From NCBI GenBank assembly GCA_016710165.1, contig JADJLJ010000001.1, forward strand, positions 1,550,001 through 1,614,000: a stretch of DNA of 64,000 nucleotides, read 5' to 3'. Below the pieces are notes generated by a model. It was not told the origin of the DNA, searched no databases, and saw nothing but the letters and a program-made list of their open reading frames with translations. Each line of letters opens with the position of its first letter. Within the stretch, counting starts at the first letter, position 1. A program made the position numbers and the translations under genes. The stretch is from Chitinophagaceae bacterium (lineage in GTDB: Bacteria; Bacteroidota; Bacteroidia; Chitinophagales; Chitinophagaceae). This document shows positions 52,902-61,364 of the stretch, piece after piece.

Positions 52902-54446
52902 TCAAGCGCCCCATCCCTCCCTGTCCAGGCTCCGGTATTGAATGGCTTCTGCCAGGTGTTCCGGCTTTATGTCATCACTGGCAGCCAGGTCGGCAATGGT
53001 GCGACTGACCTTTAAAATGCGGTCGTAGGCCCGGGCGCTGAGGTTTAATTTTTCCATCGCTGTTTTCAATAAGCTTTGCCCGGCAGAGGTAATGACACAG
53101 ATCTCTTTCAGTTGCTTACTACTCATCTGTGCATTGGCATAAATGCCATCGGTATTTTTATATCGCTGGTATTGTATTTCCCTTGCCTTCATCACCCGCT
53201 GCCGGATATTGCTGCTTTTCTCAAACTGCTGGGCGGATGATAATTCATTGAAAGCAACAGGGGTAACTTCCACGTGCAAGTCAATTCTGTCCAATAAAGG
53301 GCCCGAGATCTTGTTGAGGTATTTCTGAACAGCACCCGGCGGGCAGGTACATTCTTTTTCGGGGTGATTGAAGAATCCACAGGGGCAGGGATTCATAGAA
53401 GCGATCAACATGAATGAGGCCGGAAAATCCAGCGACACTTTTGCACGGGAAATGGTAACCCTTCTTTCTTCCATCGGTTGGCGCATTACTTCCAGCACCT
53501 GCCGTTTGAATTCGGGCAATTCATCCAAAAACAAAACACCGTTGTGTGCCAAAGAAATTTCGCCGGGCTGCGGATTACCACCTCCACCAACCAACGCAAC
53601 ATCGCTGATGGTATGGTGTGGGCTGCGGAACGGCCGTTTCGATACCAGGGTTGAATTCTCAGGAAGTTTGCCGGCAACAGAATGGATCTTGGTTGTTTCC
53701 AGTGCTTCCTGCAGGCTTAATGGCGGAAGAATGGTGGGCAGCCGTTTTGCCAGCATCGTTTTACCGGCTCCGGGCGGACCAATTAAAATCGCGTTGTGCC
53801 CGCCTGCTGCTGCGATCTCCAGGGCCCGTTTGATATTTTCCTGGCCCTTCACATCACTGAAATCAATATCAAAATCACTTTGGGCATTGGCAAATTCTTC
53901 CTTTGTATTAACAATGGTTGGCTGCAGTGAATGCTCATTTTTGAAGAACCCGATGACCTCCCTGATATGTCCCACGGCATAAACATTCAGTTCATTCACC
54001 ATCGCCGCTTCCCGTGCGTTTTGCCTGGGAAGGATCAATCCTTTGAATCCTTCCTTTCGTGCCTGTATGGCAATAGGCAATGCGCCAACGATTGGCCGTA
54101 TCTCCCCATCCAGGCTCAGCTCACCCATGATCACATACTCCGCTAATTTTTCCGGGTTTTCAATTTGCTCGGTGGCTCCCAGTGTTCCGATGGCAATGGG
54201 CAGGTCGAATGCCGTGCCTGACTTTTTAATGTTGGCCGGTGCCAGGTTCACCACCAGTTTGGTACGGGGCATGTAATAATGATTGCTCTTGACGGAGCTT
54301 TCCACCCGCTGCAGGCTCTCTTTTACGGCGCTGTCGGGCAATCCAACAATAAAATAATCCTTTCCCTGGTTGTTAACACTGACCTCTACCGTGATGGTAA
54401 TAGCTTCCACTCCATAAACAGCGCTGCCATATGTCTTTACTAACAT
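52902..54446 (-). CDS. YifB/ComM-family Mg-chelatase-like AAA+ ATPase
   Basis: A 514-residue protein with an N-terminal Lon-protease-like ChlI domain (about 1-170, with GAVYGVEAITITVEV-like start and LPDSAVKES), an AAA+ core (Walker A IGPPGAGKTMLAKR, about 217; Walker B LFLDELPEF) and a C-terminal Cys-rich segment (NPCPCGFFNHPEKECTCPP) typical of YifB. In Gram-negative bacteria the ComM branch acts as a branch-migration helicase in transformation; that role here is inferred. The ATG at 54446 is preferred because the longer frame to 54770 crosses a palindromic repeat. Confidence 0.92.
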   Translation of the reverse strand: MLVKTYGSAVYGVEAITITVEVSVNNQGKDYFIVGLPDSAVKESLQRVESSVKSNHYYMPRTKLVVNLAPANIKKSGTAFDLPIAIGTLGATEQIENPEKLAEYVIMGELSLDGEIRPIVGALPIAIQARKEGFKGLILPRQNAREAAMVNELNVYAVGHIREVIGFFKNEHSLQPTIVNTKEEFANAQSDFDIDFSDVKGQENIKRALEIAAAGGHNAILIGPPGAGKTMLAKRLPTILPPLSLQEALETTKIHSVAGKLPENSTLVSKRPFRSPHHTISDVALVGGGGNPQPGEISLAHNGVLFLDELPEFKRQVLEVMRQPMEERRVTISRAKVSLDFPASFMLIASMNPCPCGFFNHPEKECTCPPGAVQKYLNKISGPLLDRIDLHVEVTPVAFNELSSAQQFEKSSNIRQRVMKAREIQYQRYKNTDGIYANAQMSSKQLKEICVITSAGQSLLKTAMEKLNLSARAYDRILKVSRTIADLAASDDIKPEHLAEAIQYRSLDREGWGA

Positions 54447-54756
54447 GTAGATGAATTGATCTCTAAAATGGGTAAATGAGATCAATCGTCCCTGTTTATT
54501 TTCTGAGGTTTTGGTGAGGTTTTCACCTGGCCCAAAAGGATCAACAGCCTGGTAATAAGCAACAGCGTTCTTTTCATTAAAGTCGTTAAAAAAAACGATC
54601 CGTAATACATTGTTCAATGACATTGAAGATGCTGATAACTCTGTTATGGCCCCGAAGAAGGCTGTCATCCCGACGAAGGAGGGATCTGCTGAGCAGTAGA
54701 GCATTTCCAGGCAGATCCCTCCTTCGTCGGGATGACAGCTACATGGAGCTTCAGCA
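54447..54756. other. Intergenic stretch with a palindrome
   Basis: A 310-base gap between yifB and the GIY-YIG gene. Its main content is the perfect palindrome at 54661-54739; I see no other feature. A -7-like element was not convincing. Confidence 0.5.
54661..54739. repeat. Palindromic element with perfect 29-bp arms, left of the GIY-YIG gene
   Basis: A 79-bp element with exact 29-bp inverted arms (ends GCTGTCATCCCG and CGGGATGACAGC) and a 21-base loop. Its outer ends match the element at 55122-55203. It lies 17 bases past the GIY-YIG stop. Confidence 0.9.
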
Positions 54757-55068
54757 CTATAACTCCTCATTCAGAAATCTCCATTCAGGATTAAACGAAT
54801 TGATCAGTGCTTCTTTCTTGCTTCTCCTCCACTTCTTTATTTCTTTCTCACGCGCTATGGCAGCATCTATATGCTGGAAATGTTCATAGTACAACAAGAA
54901 ATATGCATTGTATCTCCCGGCAAAAGAAGGATGCCGGAAAGGTATGGAGTTCTCTTTGTGTTGTTCAATTCTTCTATACAGGTCATTGGTTACACCTGTA
55001 TACAAAACAGTCTTGTTCTTATTAGTTACTATGTAAACATAATAATTATGTCCGCCTGGGATTTTCAT
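54757..55068 (-). CDS. GIY-YIG nuclease-domain protein
   Basis: A 103-residue single-domain GIY-YIG endonuclease. The motif residues are seen as YYVYIVTNKN (GIY half, with VYI) and LYTGVTNDLYRRIEQHKE (YIG half, with YTG and catalytic-type Arg), followed by AREKEIKKWRRSKKEALI, the family's basic helix with Glu. Such stand-alone proteins resemble UvrC N-terminal domains and homing nucleases. The ATG at 55068 is chosen over 55107, as the family starts near MKIPGGHNYYVY. The gene lies between two palindromes of one family (54661-54739 and 55122-55203), which suggests it travels with them. Confidence 0.85.
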   Translation of the reverse strand: MKIPGGHNYYVYIVTNKNKTVLYTGVTNDLYRRIEQHKENSIPFRHPSFAGRYNAYFLLYYEHFQHIDAAIAREKEIKKWRRSKKEALINSFNPEWRFLNEEL

Positions 55069-55121
55069 ACTCTGGTTGATTATCGACCTAATGCCTGATA
55101 ACCGCACAAATGCCGATGGTT

Positions 55122-55203
55122 GCTGTCATCCCGAGGCACGAGGGATCTGTTGGGCTTCAGTTCTATAATCAGCAGATCCTCCGCTATCGCTCAGGATGAC
55201 AGC
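55122..55203. repeat. Related imperfect palindrome, right of the GIY-YIG gene
   Basis: An 82-bp element with ends GCTGTCATCC and GGATGACAGC (10-bp perfect ends) and a shared GGATCTG, the interior diverged (GAGGCACGAGG versus the complement of a different arm). Same family as 54661-54739. Confidence 0.8.
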
Positions 55204-55265
55204 TAAATTGAACTTTTGATCCGCATCTCAACAGCAGATCACCACAAATTAGTAGGATTTTTTTT

Positions 55266-56581
55266 TCAGAGTTTCTCGAGCATATCCACCACCCCTTCCC
55301 GCTTCAATATCAGGTACCCCAGCCGGTCGTTGCTGATGCCGTCCTTTAACTGGTAACTGAATTTCAGTTGTTCTTCGGTAACGGTGGTCTCAAAGTACTT
55401 GAAGCTGATGTTGGGATATTTTTTGAGCCCCTCGCCTATCTCGTATAAATGGGTAGACAGTATGAACAGGGAGTTCTTAATCTTCAGCAATCCCTCAATG
55501 ACCGCACTGCTGCACTTCATGGCGTCCTGCACATTGGTACCCTTGAACAGTTCATCGATCAGGATCAGCCATTTTTTACCATCGCTTATCTTGTTGAGGG
55601 TGGCCTTGATGCGCTGCACTTCGTTGTAAAATAACTTTCGCCCCGGGCGATATTATCCACCACGTTGATGTTACTGAGCATGCCATCAAAGAAGGTAAGC
55701 TTCATCTGCTGTGCCGGCACACCCATGCCCACATGCGCCAAAAAAACCGAAGTGCCCACCGATTTGATGAAAGTGCTTTTTCCCGCCATGTTGGCCCCGG
55801 TAAGAAAAAGAAAATTGGTTTCCTTATCCAGCATCACATCATAGGCCACCGGCTCCTGCACGAGCAGATGATAAAGTCCTGTTGCTTCCACCACCGGCCC
55901 GGCATGCTGAACAAATTCCGGGAACACCAACCCGTATTTCTGCACCGCCTTTGCCATGCCATACCAGGCATCCACCTGGGCATACAGCACCACCAGGTCG
56001 AGCATGTTGTGTTTGTAATTGTACTTAATGAAATGGGCAAAATGCAGCAATTGTGCTCTTGTCAGTGCTTCCGAATTTTTATACCGGGAAACAATATCAA
56101 ATTGTGGCTTACGGATGGCCTGCTGCACGTTGTCCAGCAGCTTCTTCAGTGGCGCCGGCTGCTCTGCACCGGAAAATAATTGCAGCAACTGCTGAAATCC
56201 TTTTATGAAATCAAAGCAATGTTTGGCAGAATAACTGACCAGTGCAAAGTCGGGGCCGTGTAATAATTTATAGGTATATGCCTCCAGCGCCGAAGGATTA
56301 GAAGGGATAAGGCTGATATTTGAATCGAAGAATTTTTCCACCACCATCACCGTTCCGTTGCTGATCTCCCTGGGCCATTGCTGCTGGTGCTGCAGGATGA
56401 GTTTAAGTGTTTGCTGCACAGCGATCACTTCTTCGGGTGTCTTTAATGCCGTGCTGAAATTGATACGCAGTTGTTCGCTGCCATGGGTGGTGCTGCAGAG
56501 GTCAAGCTTGTCCAGTACAGATGCTTCCTCTCCATGGCGGAATACCGAAAGATCGTCAAGCGTTGTTTTGTCTATATCCAT
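55266..56581 (-). CDS. MutS-related ATPase (one-base frameshift)
   Basis: A MutS-like protein with a lever/clamp-type region (about 1-225) and the C-terminal ATPase domain, but without the mismatch-binding N-terminal domain. It is therefore a short MutS-family protein, not canonical MutS. Walker A is GANMAGKSTFIKSVG (about residue 251); Walker B LILIDELFKGTN. The frame breaks at the A run 55628-55631 (plus strand): the first frame ends at 55586, the second runs from about 55619 to 55266. One added T on the minus strand restores GESYFYNEVQRIKATL and a 438-residue protein. A homopolymer error is likely, because both halves are otherwise intact. Confidence 0.85.
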
Positions 56582-56589
56582 GCCGGCAG

Positions 56590-57930
56590 TTATCTGTTAA
56601 ATGTTAATCGTTGTCCTTTTACTGATTCATCATGCCTGCCGTTCTCATACACCAGGTTCCCGTTCACAAACGTGCTTACTATAGATGCAGGAAACGTAAA
56701 ATTCTCCAGGGGGCTCCACCCGCATTTGTAAAAAATATTTTCTTTGGTAACGGTTGACGGCGAATCCGTATCAACCACCACCAGGTCGGCAAAACAGCCT
56801 TCCCGTATGTAACCGCGGTTCTCCACCTGGAAACAATCAGCTACGGCATGGCTCATTTTCTCTGCAATTCTTTCCAGGCTGATCCGGCCCTGTTTATGAT
56901 AATGCAGCATCAGCAACAAAGGGTGCTGTACCAGCGGCAACCCGGCATGGGCATGTTCATAGGGTCCTTCCTTTTCTGATAAAAGATGAGGTGCATGGTC
57001 GGTGGCAATAATATCCAGCCGGTCATCCAGCAAAGCCTTCCACAATGCTTCTTTGTTGTTTGGCGCTTTAATGGCGGGGTTGCATTTTATTTTGTAGCCC
57101 AGCCGTTCATAATCATCTGCCGTAAAATGCAGGTGATGCACACAAACTTCTGCCGTGATCCTTTTTTCCTTCAGGGGCATCATGTTGCCGAATAACTGCA
57201 GCTCTTTTTCGGTGCTGATATGGAGTATATGCAGGCGGCTGTTGTATTTCTGGGCAAATTTTATGGCGATCAGCGATGATTCAAAACAGGCTTCTTCATT
57301 CCGTATCAACGGGTGATCGGCTGCACTCAATTCTGCCTTCCCGTTTTTAATGCGTTCATAATTTGCCCTGATGATCCGTTCATCTTCACAATGCGTAGCG
57401 ATCAGCATTTCGCTTTCCCGGAACACTTTATCCAGTGCGGCATGACTATCCACCAGCATATTGCCGGTACTGGCGCCCATGAATATCTTTACCCCGCACA
57501 CATCTTTTTTGCGGTCGTTCATTTTAAGCACTTCTTCTGCATTGCTGTTGCTGGTTCCCATGAAGAAGGAATAATTTGCCAACGAGGTTTGCGATGCGAT
57601 CCTGTATTTATCTTCCAGCAGTCCGGGTGTAAGTGCATTGGGAATGGTATTGGGCATTTCCATAAAACTGGTAACACCACCCGCCACTGCTGCCCTGCTC
57701 TCTGTATAGATATTTGCCTTATGCGTAAGGCCCGGTTCCCTGAAATGAACCTGGTCATCGATCACACCCGGAAAAAGATGTTTTCCTTCTCCGTTGATCT
57801 CTGCGACCCGGTATTTTGTTTCAATGGAACCGGCAACTTTCCCGATCTGCCCACCATTGGTGAGTACATCCAGCGATTGGATTTTTCCTTCATTGACCAC
57901 CCGTATGTTCTTAAAAAGGTATTTTTGCAT
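56590..57930 (-). CDS. pyrC: Dihydroorotase (amidohydrolase superfamily)
   Basis: A zinc amidohydrolase of 446 residues that most likely cyclises carbamoyl-aspartate to dihydroorotate in pyrimidine synthesis. Motifs: PGVIDDQVHFREPGLTHK (about residue 54), MEMPNT, THCED, HILHIST and the catalytic Asp in TDHAPH (about 309). The first of the two metal-binding histidines (HxH) is Gln here (DQVH), a change I believe is common in Bacteroidota homologues. Allantoinase is the main alternative, but the REPGLTHK context favours dihydroorotase. It is followed 8 bases on by the mutS-like gene on the same strand. ATG at 57930. Confidence 0.88.
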   Translation of the reverse strand: MQKYLFKNIRVVNEGKIQSLDVLTNGGQIGKVAGSIETKYRVAEINGEGKHLFPGVIDDQVHFREPGLTHKANIYTESRAAVAGGVTSFMEMPNTIPNALTPGLLEDKYRIASQTSLANYSFFMGTSNSNAEEVLKMNDRKKDVCGVKIFMGASTGNMLVDSHAALDKVFRESEMLIATHCEDERIIRANYERIKNGKAELSAADHPLIRNEEACFESSLIAIKFAQKYNSRLHILHISTEKELQLFGNMMPLKEKRITAEVCVHHLHFTADDYERLGYKIKCNPAIKAPNNKEALWKALLDDRLDIIATDHAPHLLSEKEGPYEHAHAGLPLVQHPLLLMLHYHKQGRISLERIAEKMSHAVADCFQVENRGYIREGCFADLVVVDTDSPSTVTKENIFYKCGWSPLENFTFPASIVSTFVNGNLVYENGRHDESVKGQRLTFNR

Positions 57931-57969
57931 ATCTTGAATTCAGATGCCTGTTAAAACTAAAATTATCCA

Positions 57970-59691
57970 ATGCAAATTATTAAAAGCTTAACCAAACTGC
58001 TCATTTTTATTTGCCCTGCTTTTGCCACTGCACAATCCACCTACTTAACACAGGGATCCAAAGACAACCATTTTGTGGAGCGGATGGAGATCAAGCAGCA
58101 GAAAAACACCCACCTCAATTTCTCCACCGTTAAGCCTTTTAACCGGAAATACATTGTGGAACAGGCCGAATTCATTGACAGTGCAAGGCTGGGATATGTT
58201 GACACGCTGACCGGCCGTGATAAATACCCCGAATGGATGGACCAGGCGCTTACATCCATTGATGAATACAACCTGCAGCGCTTTTTAATGAACAATACCG
58301 AATGGGTGACGGGCAAAACAGATGAATTCAAAAGCAGGAGGCCGGTACTGAAGACCTTTTATACAACCAAGCCGAATTTCCTGGAAGTAAAGACGAATAA
58401 TTTTTTCCTGGCGCTTAACCCGGTGCTTCAGTTCAGTGCCGGGGTGGAAACCGGGTACAGCAAATCCATATATTTAAACAGCCGGGGTGTTATGGCCCGG
58501 GGAATGATCGGCCGCAAGGTCGGATTTTCCACCTACCTGACGGATAACCAGGAACGGGGGCCGCAATTCTTTCAGCAGAACGTAAATACCTTCCGGGCAG
58601 TGCCCGGCGTTGGTTTTTACAAACCGTTTAAAACATCAGGTACCGATTATTTTGATGCCCGTGGTTACATCACATTCAATGCGGCCAAAGCGATCGATAT
58701 CCAGTTCGGGTACGACAAGAATTTCATAGGCAATGGTTACCGCAGTCTGTTCCTGAGCGACTGGGGCAACAGCCATCTGTTTCTGAAACTGAACACCAGG
58801 ATATGGAAGATAAATTACCAGAACATTTTTATGGAACTGATGCCGCAGTTTAAAAAAGTTGGCGACACCTTGCTGGACAGGAAATATGCGGCCATGCACC
58901 ACCTGAGCATGAACGTGACCAAATGGCTTAACATCGGATTTTTTGAAGGCGTGATCTTTGGAAGAAAGAACCGCTTTGATTTTCAATACCTTAATCCCAT
59001 CATTTTTTACCGGCATATTGAAGGCACGGTGGGCAGCCCTGATAATGCCATCGCCGGGTTCGACTTCAAGGCGAACATAGCACACCGGGCACAGTTATAC
59101 GGGCAGTTGCTGCTGGACGAATTCATCTTATCGGAGATCAGGAACAAACCAACCAGCTGGGTAAACAAATGGGGCATCCAACTTGGGGTAAAATACTTAG
59201 ATGCCTTTGGTGTAAAGAACCTGGACATTCAGCTTGAAACAAACAGGGTAAGGCCGTTCACGTATTCTCACAACGATACCATCTCCAATTATACGCATTA
59301 CAACCAGCCACTGGCGCATCCCCTGGGGGCGAATTTCCAGGAGTTCATGGGCATCATCCGTTACCAGCCTGCACCAAAATGGTATGTGTATCTGCAAACC
59401 ATCTATTATTACCAGGGCCTGGACAGCGCCGGTAAAAATTTCGGCGGCAATATCTTTCGGGATTATACAACCCGCTCCATGAATGATGGTTTTAAGATCG
59501 GCAGCGGAAATAAAGCTACCTGCTTCAACAACTTCCTGCAGGTATCCTATGAACTGAAGGAGAACCTGTTCTTAGAACTGTCCGGGCAATACCGCCAATA
59601 TAAAACACAGAACAATGCTGTTTCTTCCAGCACCACCCTGATCATGGGAGGCATCCGGCTCAACATGTTCAGCCGGAGATATGATTTCTGA
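57970..59691 (+). CDS. Outer-membrane beta-barrel protein (Wzi/RemB-like)
   Basis: A 573-residue exported protein with a signal peptide (about 1-21) and a C-terminal region full of alternating barrel-like strands (NLDIQLETNRVRPFTYSH, KWYVYLQTIYYYQGLD), ending in an aromatic residue (SRRYDF). The layout resembles the capsule-assembly Wzi family, also used for the gliding protein RemB; this is by resemblance only. The gene is divergent from pyrC (39-base gap) and convergent with porT. ATG at 57970. Confidence 0.75.
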   Translation: MQIIKSLTKLLIFICPAFATAQSTYLTQGSKDNHFVERMEIKQQKNTHLNFSTVKPFNRKYIVEQAEFIDSARLGYVDTLTGRDKYPEWMDQALTSIDEYNLQRFLMNNTEWVTGKTDEFKSRRPVLKTFYTTKPNFLEVKTNNFFLALNPVLQFSAGVETGYSKSIYLNSRGVMARGMIGRKVGFSTYLTDNQERGPQFFQQNVNTFRAVPGVGFYKPFKTSGTDYFDARGYITFNAAKAIDIQFGYDKNFIGNGYRSLFLSDWGNSHLFLKLNTRIWKINYQNIFMELMPQFKKVGDTLLDRKYAAMHHLSMNVTKWLNIGFFEGVIFGRKNRFDFQYLNPIIFYRHIEGTVGSPDNAIAGFDFKANIAHRAQLYGQLLLDEFILSEIRNKPTSWVNKWGIQLGVKYLDAFGVKNLDIQLETNRVRPFTYSHNDTISNYTHYNQPLAHPLGANFQEFMGIIRYQPAPKWYVYLQTIYYYQGLDSAGKNFGGNIFRDYTTRSMNDGFKIGSGNKATCFNNFLQVSYELKENLFLELSGQYRQYKTQNNAVSSSTTLIMGGIRLNMFSRRYDF

Positions 59692-59704
59692 TGAAGGGGT
59701 GAAT

Positions 59705-60436
59705 TTATTCCACGGTCAATGAAAAGGAGATCATCCGTGAGTTGATCTTGTCTATGGCCCGGGAGAATTTCAGGTTGGTGTCCCTGCTGTGCAGGTTGCC
59801 TATACCCCATCCCATTTTAATTTCCGGCGTTAGTACAAACATGGGGAAATAAAAATGAAATCCCAGACCTGCTTCTGCGCCATAGTCAAACCGGTTCAGC
59901 TTGATGAGGTTTTCTGCTTTTCTTGCACCTGCATTGGAAGCCAGGTCATACTCACCCTTTACCCCGGTCATCATATACACTTTGAAATTATTGATCCGGT
60001 CGCTGGTGAATTTTATCTGGATGGGAATGGTCAACGTAATGGACTGCACTTTCTTGGTCGTTTTAAAATCCTCCCCGTCGGGCCGGTCGGGTGTTGGCAG
60101 ACTGTATTCAAATGCTTTTTCACTGAACGTGAGGTTCACCGGAAAGGTACGCAGGTCGAAATGATTGCTTAACCGCACATTGACAAGCCAGGCCAGGTTG
60201 ATGCCGGTACTGTTGATACTTTCCACAACCATGATACTGTCCTGACCCAAAAAGGTCGGGTGGTGTGTAAAACTGAAATGCGAACGGTTCATACCCAGGT
60301 TGATGCCAAAACGGATAAATTTTTCGTCATGGTCGGGCAGGTTGATCTTTTCCCTTAATTGAGAGACCCCGGCAAGGGGTAAAAAGAAAATAGCAAAACC
60401 CAATATCTTTATTTTTCTCCGCAATAGATGCTGCAT
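59705..60436 (-). CDS. porT: PorT-family outer-membrane protein (type IX secretion/gliding)
   Basis: A 243-residue outer-membrane protein of the PorT/SprT family, needed for type IX secretion and gliding in Bacteroidota. A signal peptide (about 7-25) is followed by strands with the family's HPTFLGQDSIMVVESINSTG and LRTFPVNLTFSEKAFEY. It overlaps the 3' end of ubiE by 28 bases. It fits the T9SS cargo genes found in this window. ATG at 60436. Confidence 0.87.
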   Translation of the reverse strand: MQHLLRRKIKILGFAIFFLPLAGVSQLREKINLPDHDEKFIRFGINLGMNRSHFSFTHHPTFLGQDSIMVVESINSTGINLAWLVNVRLSNHFDLRTFPVNLTFSEKAFEYSLPTPDRPDGEDFKTTKKVQSITLTIPIQIKFTSDRINNFKVYMMTGVKGEYDLASNAGARKAENLIKLNRFDYGAEAGLGFHFYFPMFVLTPEIKMGWGIGNLHSRDTNLKFSRAIDKINSRMISFSLTVE

Positions 60437-61152
60437 ATACCTAAGCTCAGTGGTTTAGAATAAGTGTTCCTGTATCCCAGGTTGTCCAGGATAGCTGTAA
60501 AATTCTTTCCTTCCGGAAATTTTTTAATTGATTCGTCGAGATATTGGTATGCGTTGCGGTTTTTCGAGAATAATTTGCCCACTCCCGGGCAGATGACCTT
60601 CATGTACAGGTTGTACATGCTTTTTACAAGCGGCATTTTTGGTTTGCTGAATTCAAGAACAACCAGTTTTCCCCCGGGTTTCAGCACCCGCCTGATCTCA
60701 CTCAATCCTTTTTCCAGGTTCTCGAAATTACGTACCCCGAATGCCACGGTTACCGCCTCAAACGAATCATTTTCAAAATTTATTGTCTCGCTGTCGCCAT
60801 TTAACAGTTCGATGGCTTTTTGCAGTCCAAGCTGCTGTATTTTCTTCCTGCCTATATCCAGCATGCCATCGCTGATGTCGATCCCGGTTATCTTTTCCGG
60901 CCTCAGTATACCAGATGCCATGATGGCCATATCCGCTGTACCGGTTGCCACATCAAGCAGGTTTTTGGGTTGGATGGCTGCCAGTTGCTTAATGGCCTTC
61001 TTCCTCCAGGATATGTCGATCCCTGCACTCAGGAAGCGGTTTAGAAAATCATACCGGAAAGCAATGTCATTGAACATGCCGGCCACCTGCTGTTTCTTAC
61101 CCAGCCCCGAATCCTTATAGGGTACTACCGTATCGTGTGCATAATCTGACAT
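60409..61152 (-). CDS. ubiE: Demethylmenaquinone/ubiquinone C-methyltransferase
   Basis: A class I SAM-dependent methyltransferase of 247 residues acting in menaquinone (or ubiquinone) synthesis; menaquinone is likely in this phylum. Motifs: FNDIAFRYDFLNRFLSAGID (family start region), LDVATGTADMAI (SAM motif I), GIDISDGMLDIG, FGVRNFENLEKGL, and LVVLEFSKP. The ATG at 61152 begins 6 bases after an exact TATCTTTG -7 element (61159-61166), which rules out the TTG at 61161 and implies a very short or absent leader. Its 3' end overlaps porT. Confidence 0.94.
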   Translation of the reverse strand: MSDYAHDTVVPYKDSGLGKKQQVAGMFNDIAFRYDFLNRFLSAGIDISWRKKAIKQLAAIQPKNLLDVATGTADMAIMASGILRPEKITGIDISDGMLDIGRKKIQQLGLQKAIELLNGDSETINFENDSFEAVTVAFGVRNFENLEKGLSEIRRVLKPGGKLVVLEFSKPKMPLVKSMYNLYMKVICPGVGKLFSKNRNAYQYLDESIKKFPEGKNFTAILDNLGYRNTYSKPLSLGICSIYCGEK

Positions 61153-61158
61153 TGGGGG

Positions 61159-61166
61159 CAAAGATA
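61159..61166 (-). promoter_or_regulatory. -7 element of ubiE (leaderless-type promoter)
   Basis: TATCTTTG on the minus strand, an exact TAnnTTTG match, six bases before the ATG at 61152, so the start site would be at or next to the ATG. Confidence 0.6.
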
Positions 61167-61172
61167 AGGAGA

Positions 61173-61345
61173 GATACCCGATGCAGGATGCCAGATACAG
61201 GATTAATGCCCGGCACCAGATCTTTTAACTATTTGAATATTGTCCAAAATCCTCCACCTTGCTTCCTGCATCCTGTATCCTGCATCTGGCATCCTGCATC
61301 CTGCATCTTGTATCTTGTATCCTGCATCTGGCATCCTGTATCGGG
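61173..61345. repeat. Inverted heptamer arrays between ubiE and engB (CATCCTG family)
   Basis: Left array (61173-61207): GATACCC, GATGCAG, GATGCCA, GATACAG, GATTAAT. Right array (61262-61345): twelve units in perfect phase, mostly CATCCTG, TATCCTG, CATCTGG or CATCTTG. The left units are reverse complements of the right. It is the largest heptamer array seen. Confidence 0.9.
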
Positions 61346-61352
61346 TTTCGGT

Positions 61353-61360
61353 TATCTTTG
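61353..61360 (+). promoter_or_regulatory. -7 element of engB (leaderless-type promoter)
   Basis: TATCTTTG, an exact TAnnTTTG match, four bases before the ATG at 61365. No -33 TTG is clear, since heptamer units occupy that space. Confidence 0.6.
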
Positions 61361-61364
61361 CCTC

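Noticed and set aside
54447..54770. Upstream extension of yifB (108 residues)
   Set aside because: It crosses the palindrome and lacks similarity to YifB, which begins at MLVKTYGSAVYG.
61137..61364. Upstream extension of engB
   Set aside because: These residues are only the translated heptamer array (HPVSC.. pattern); the ATG at 61365 matches the family and follows a -7 element.
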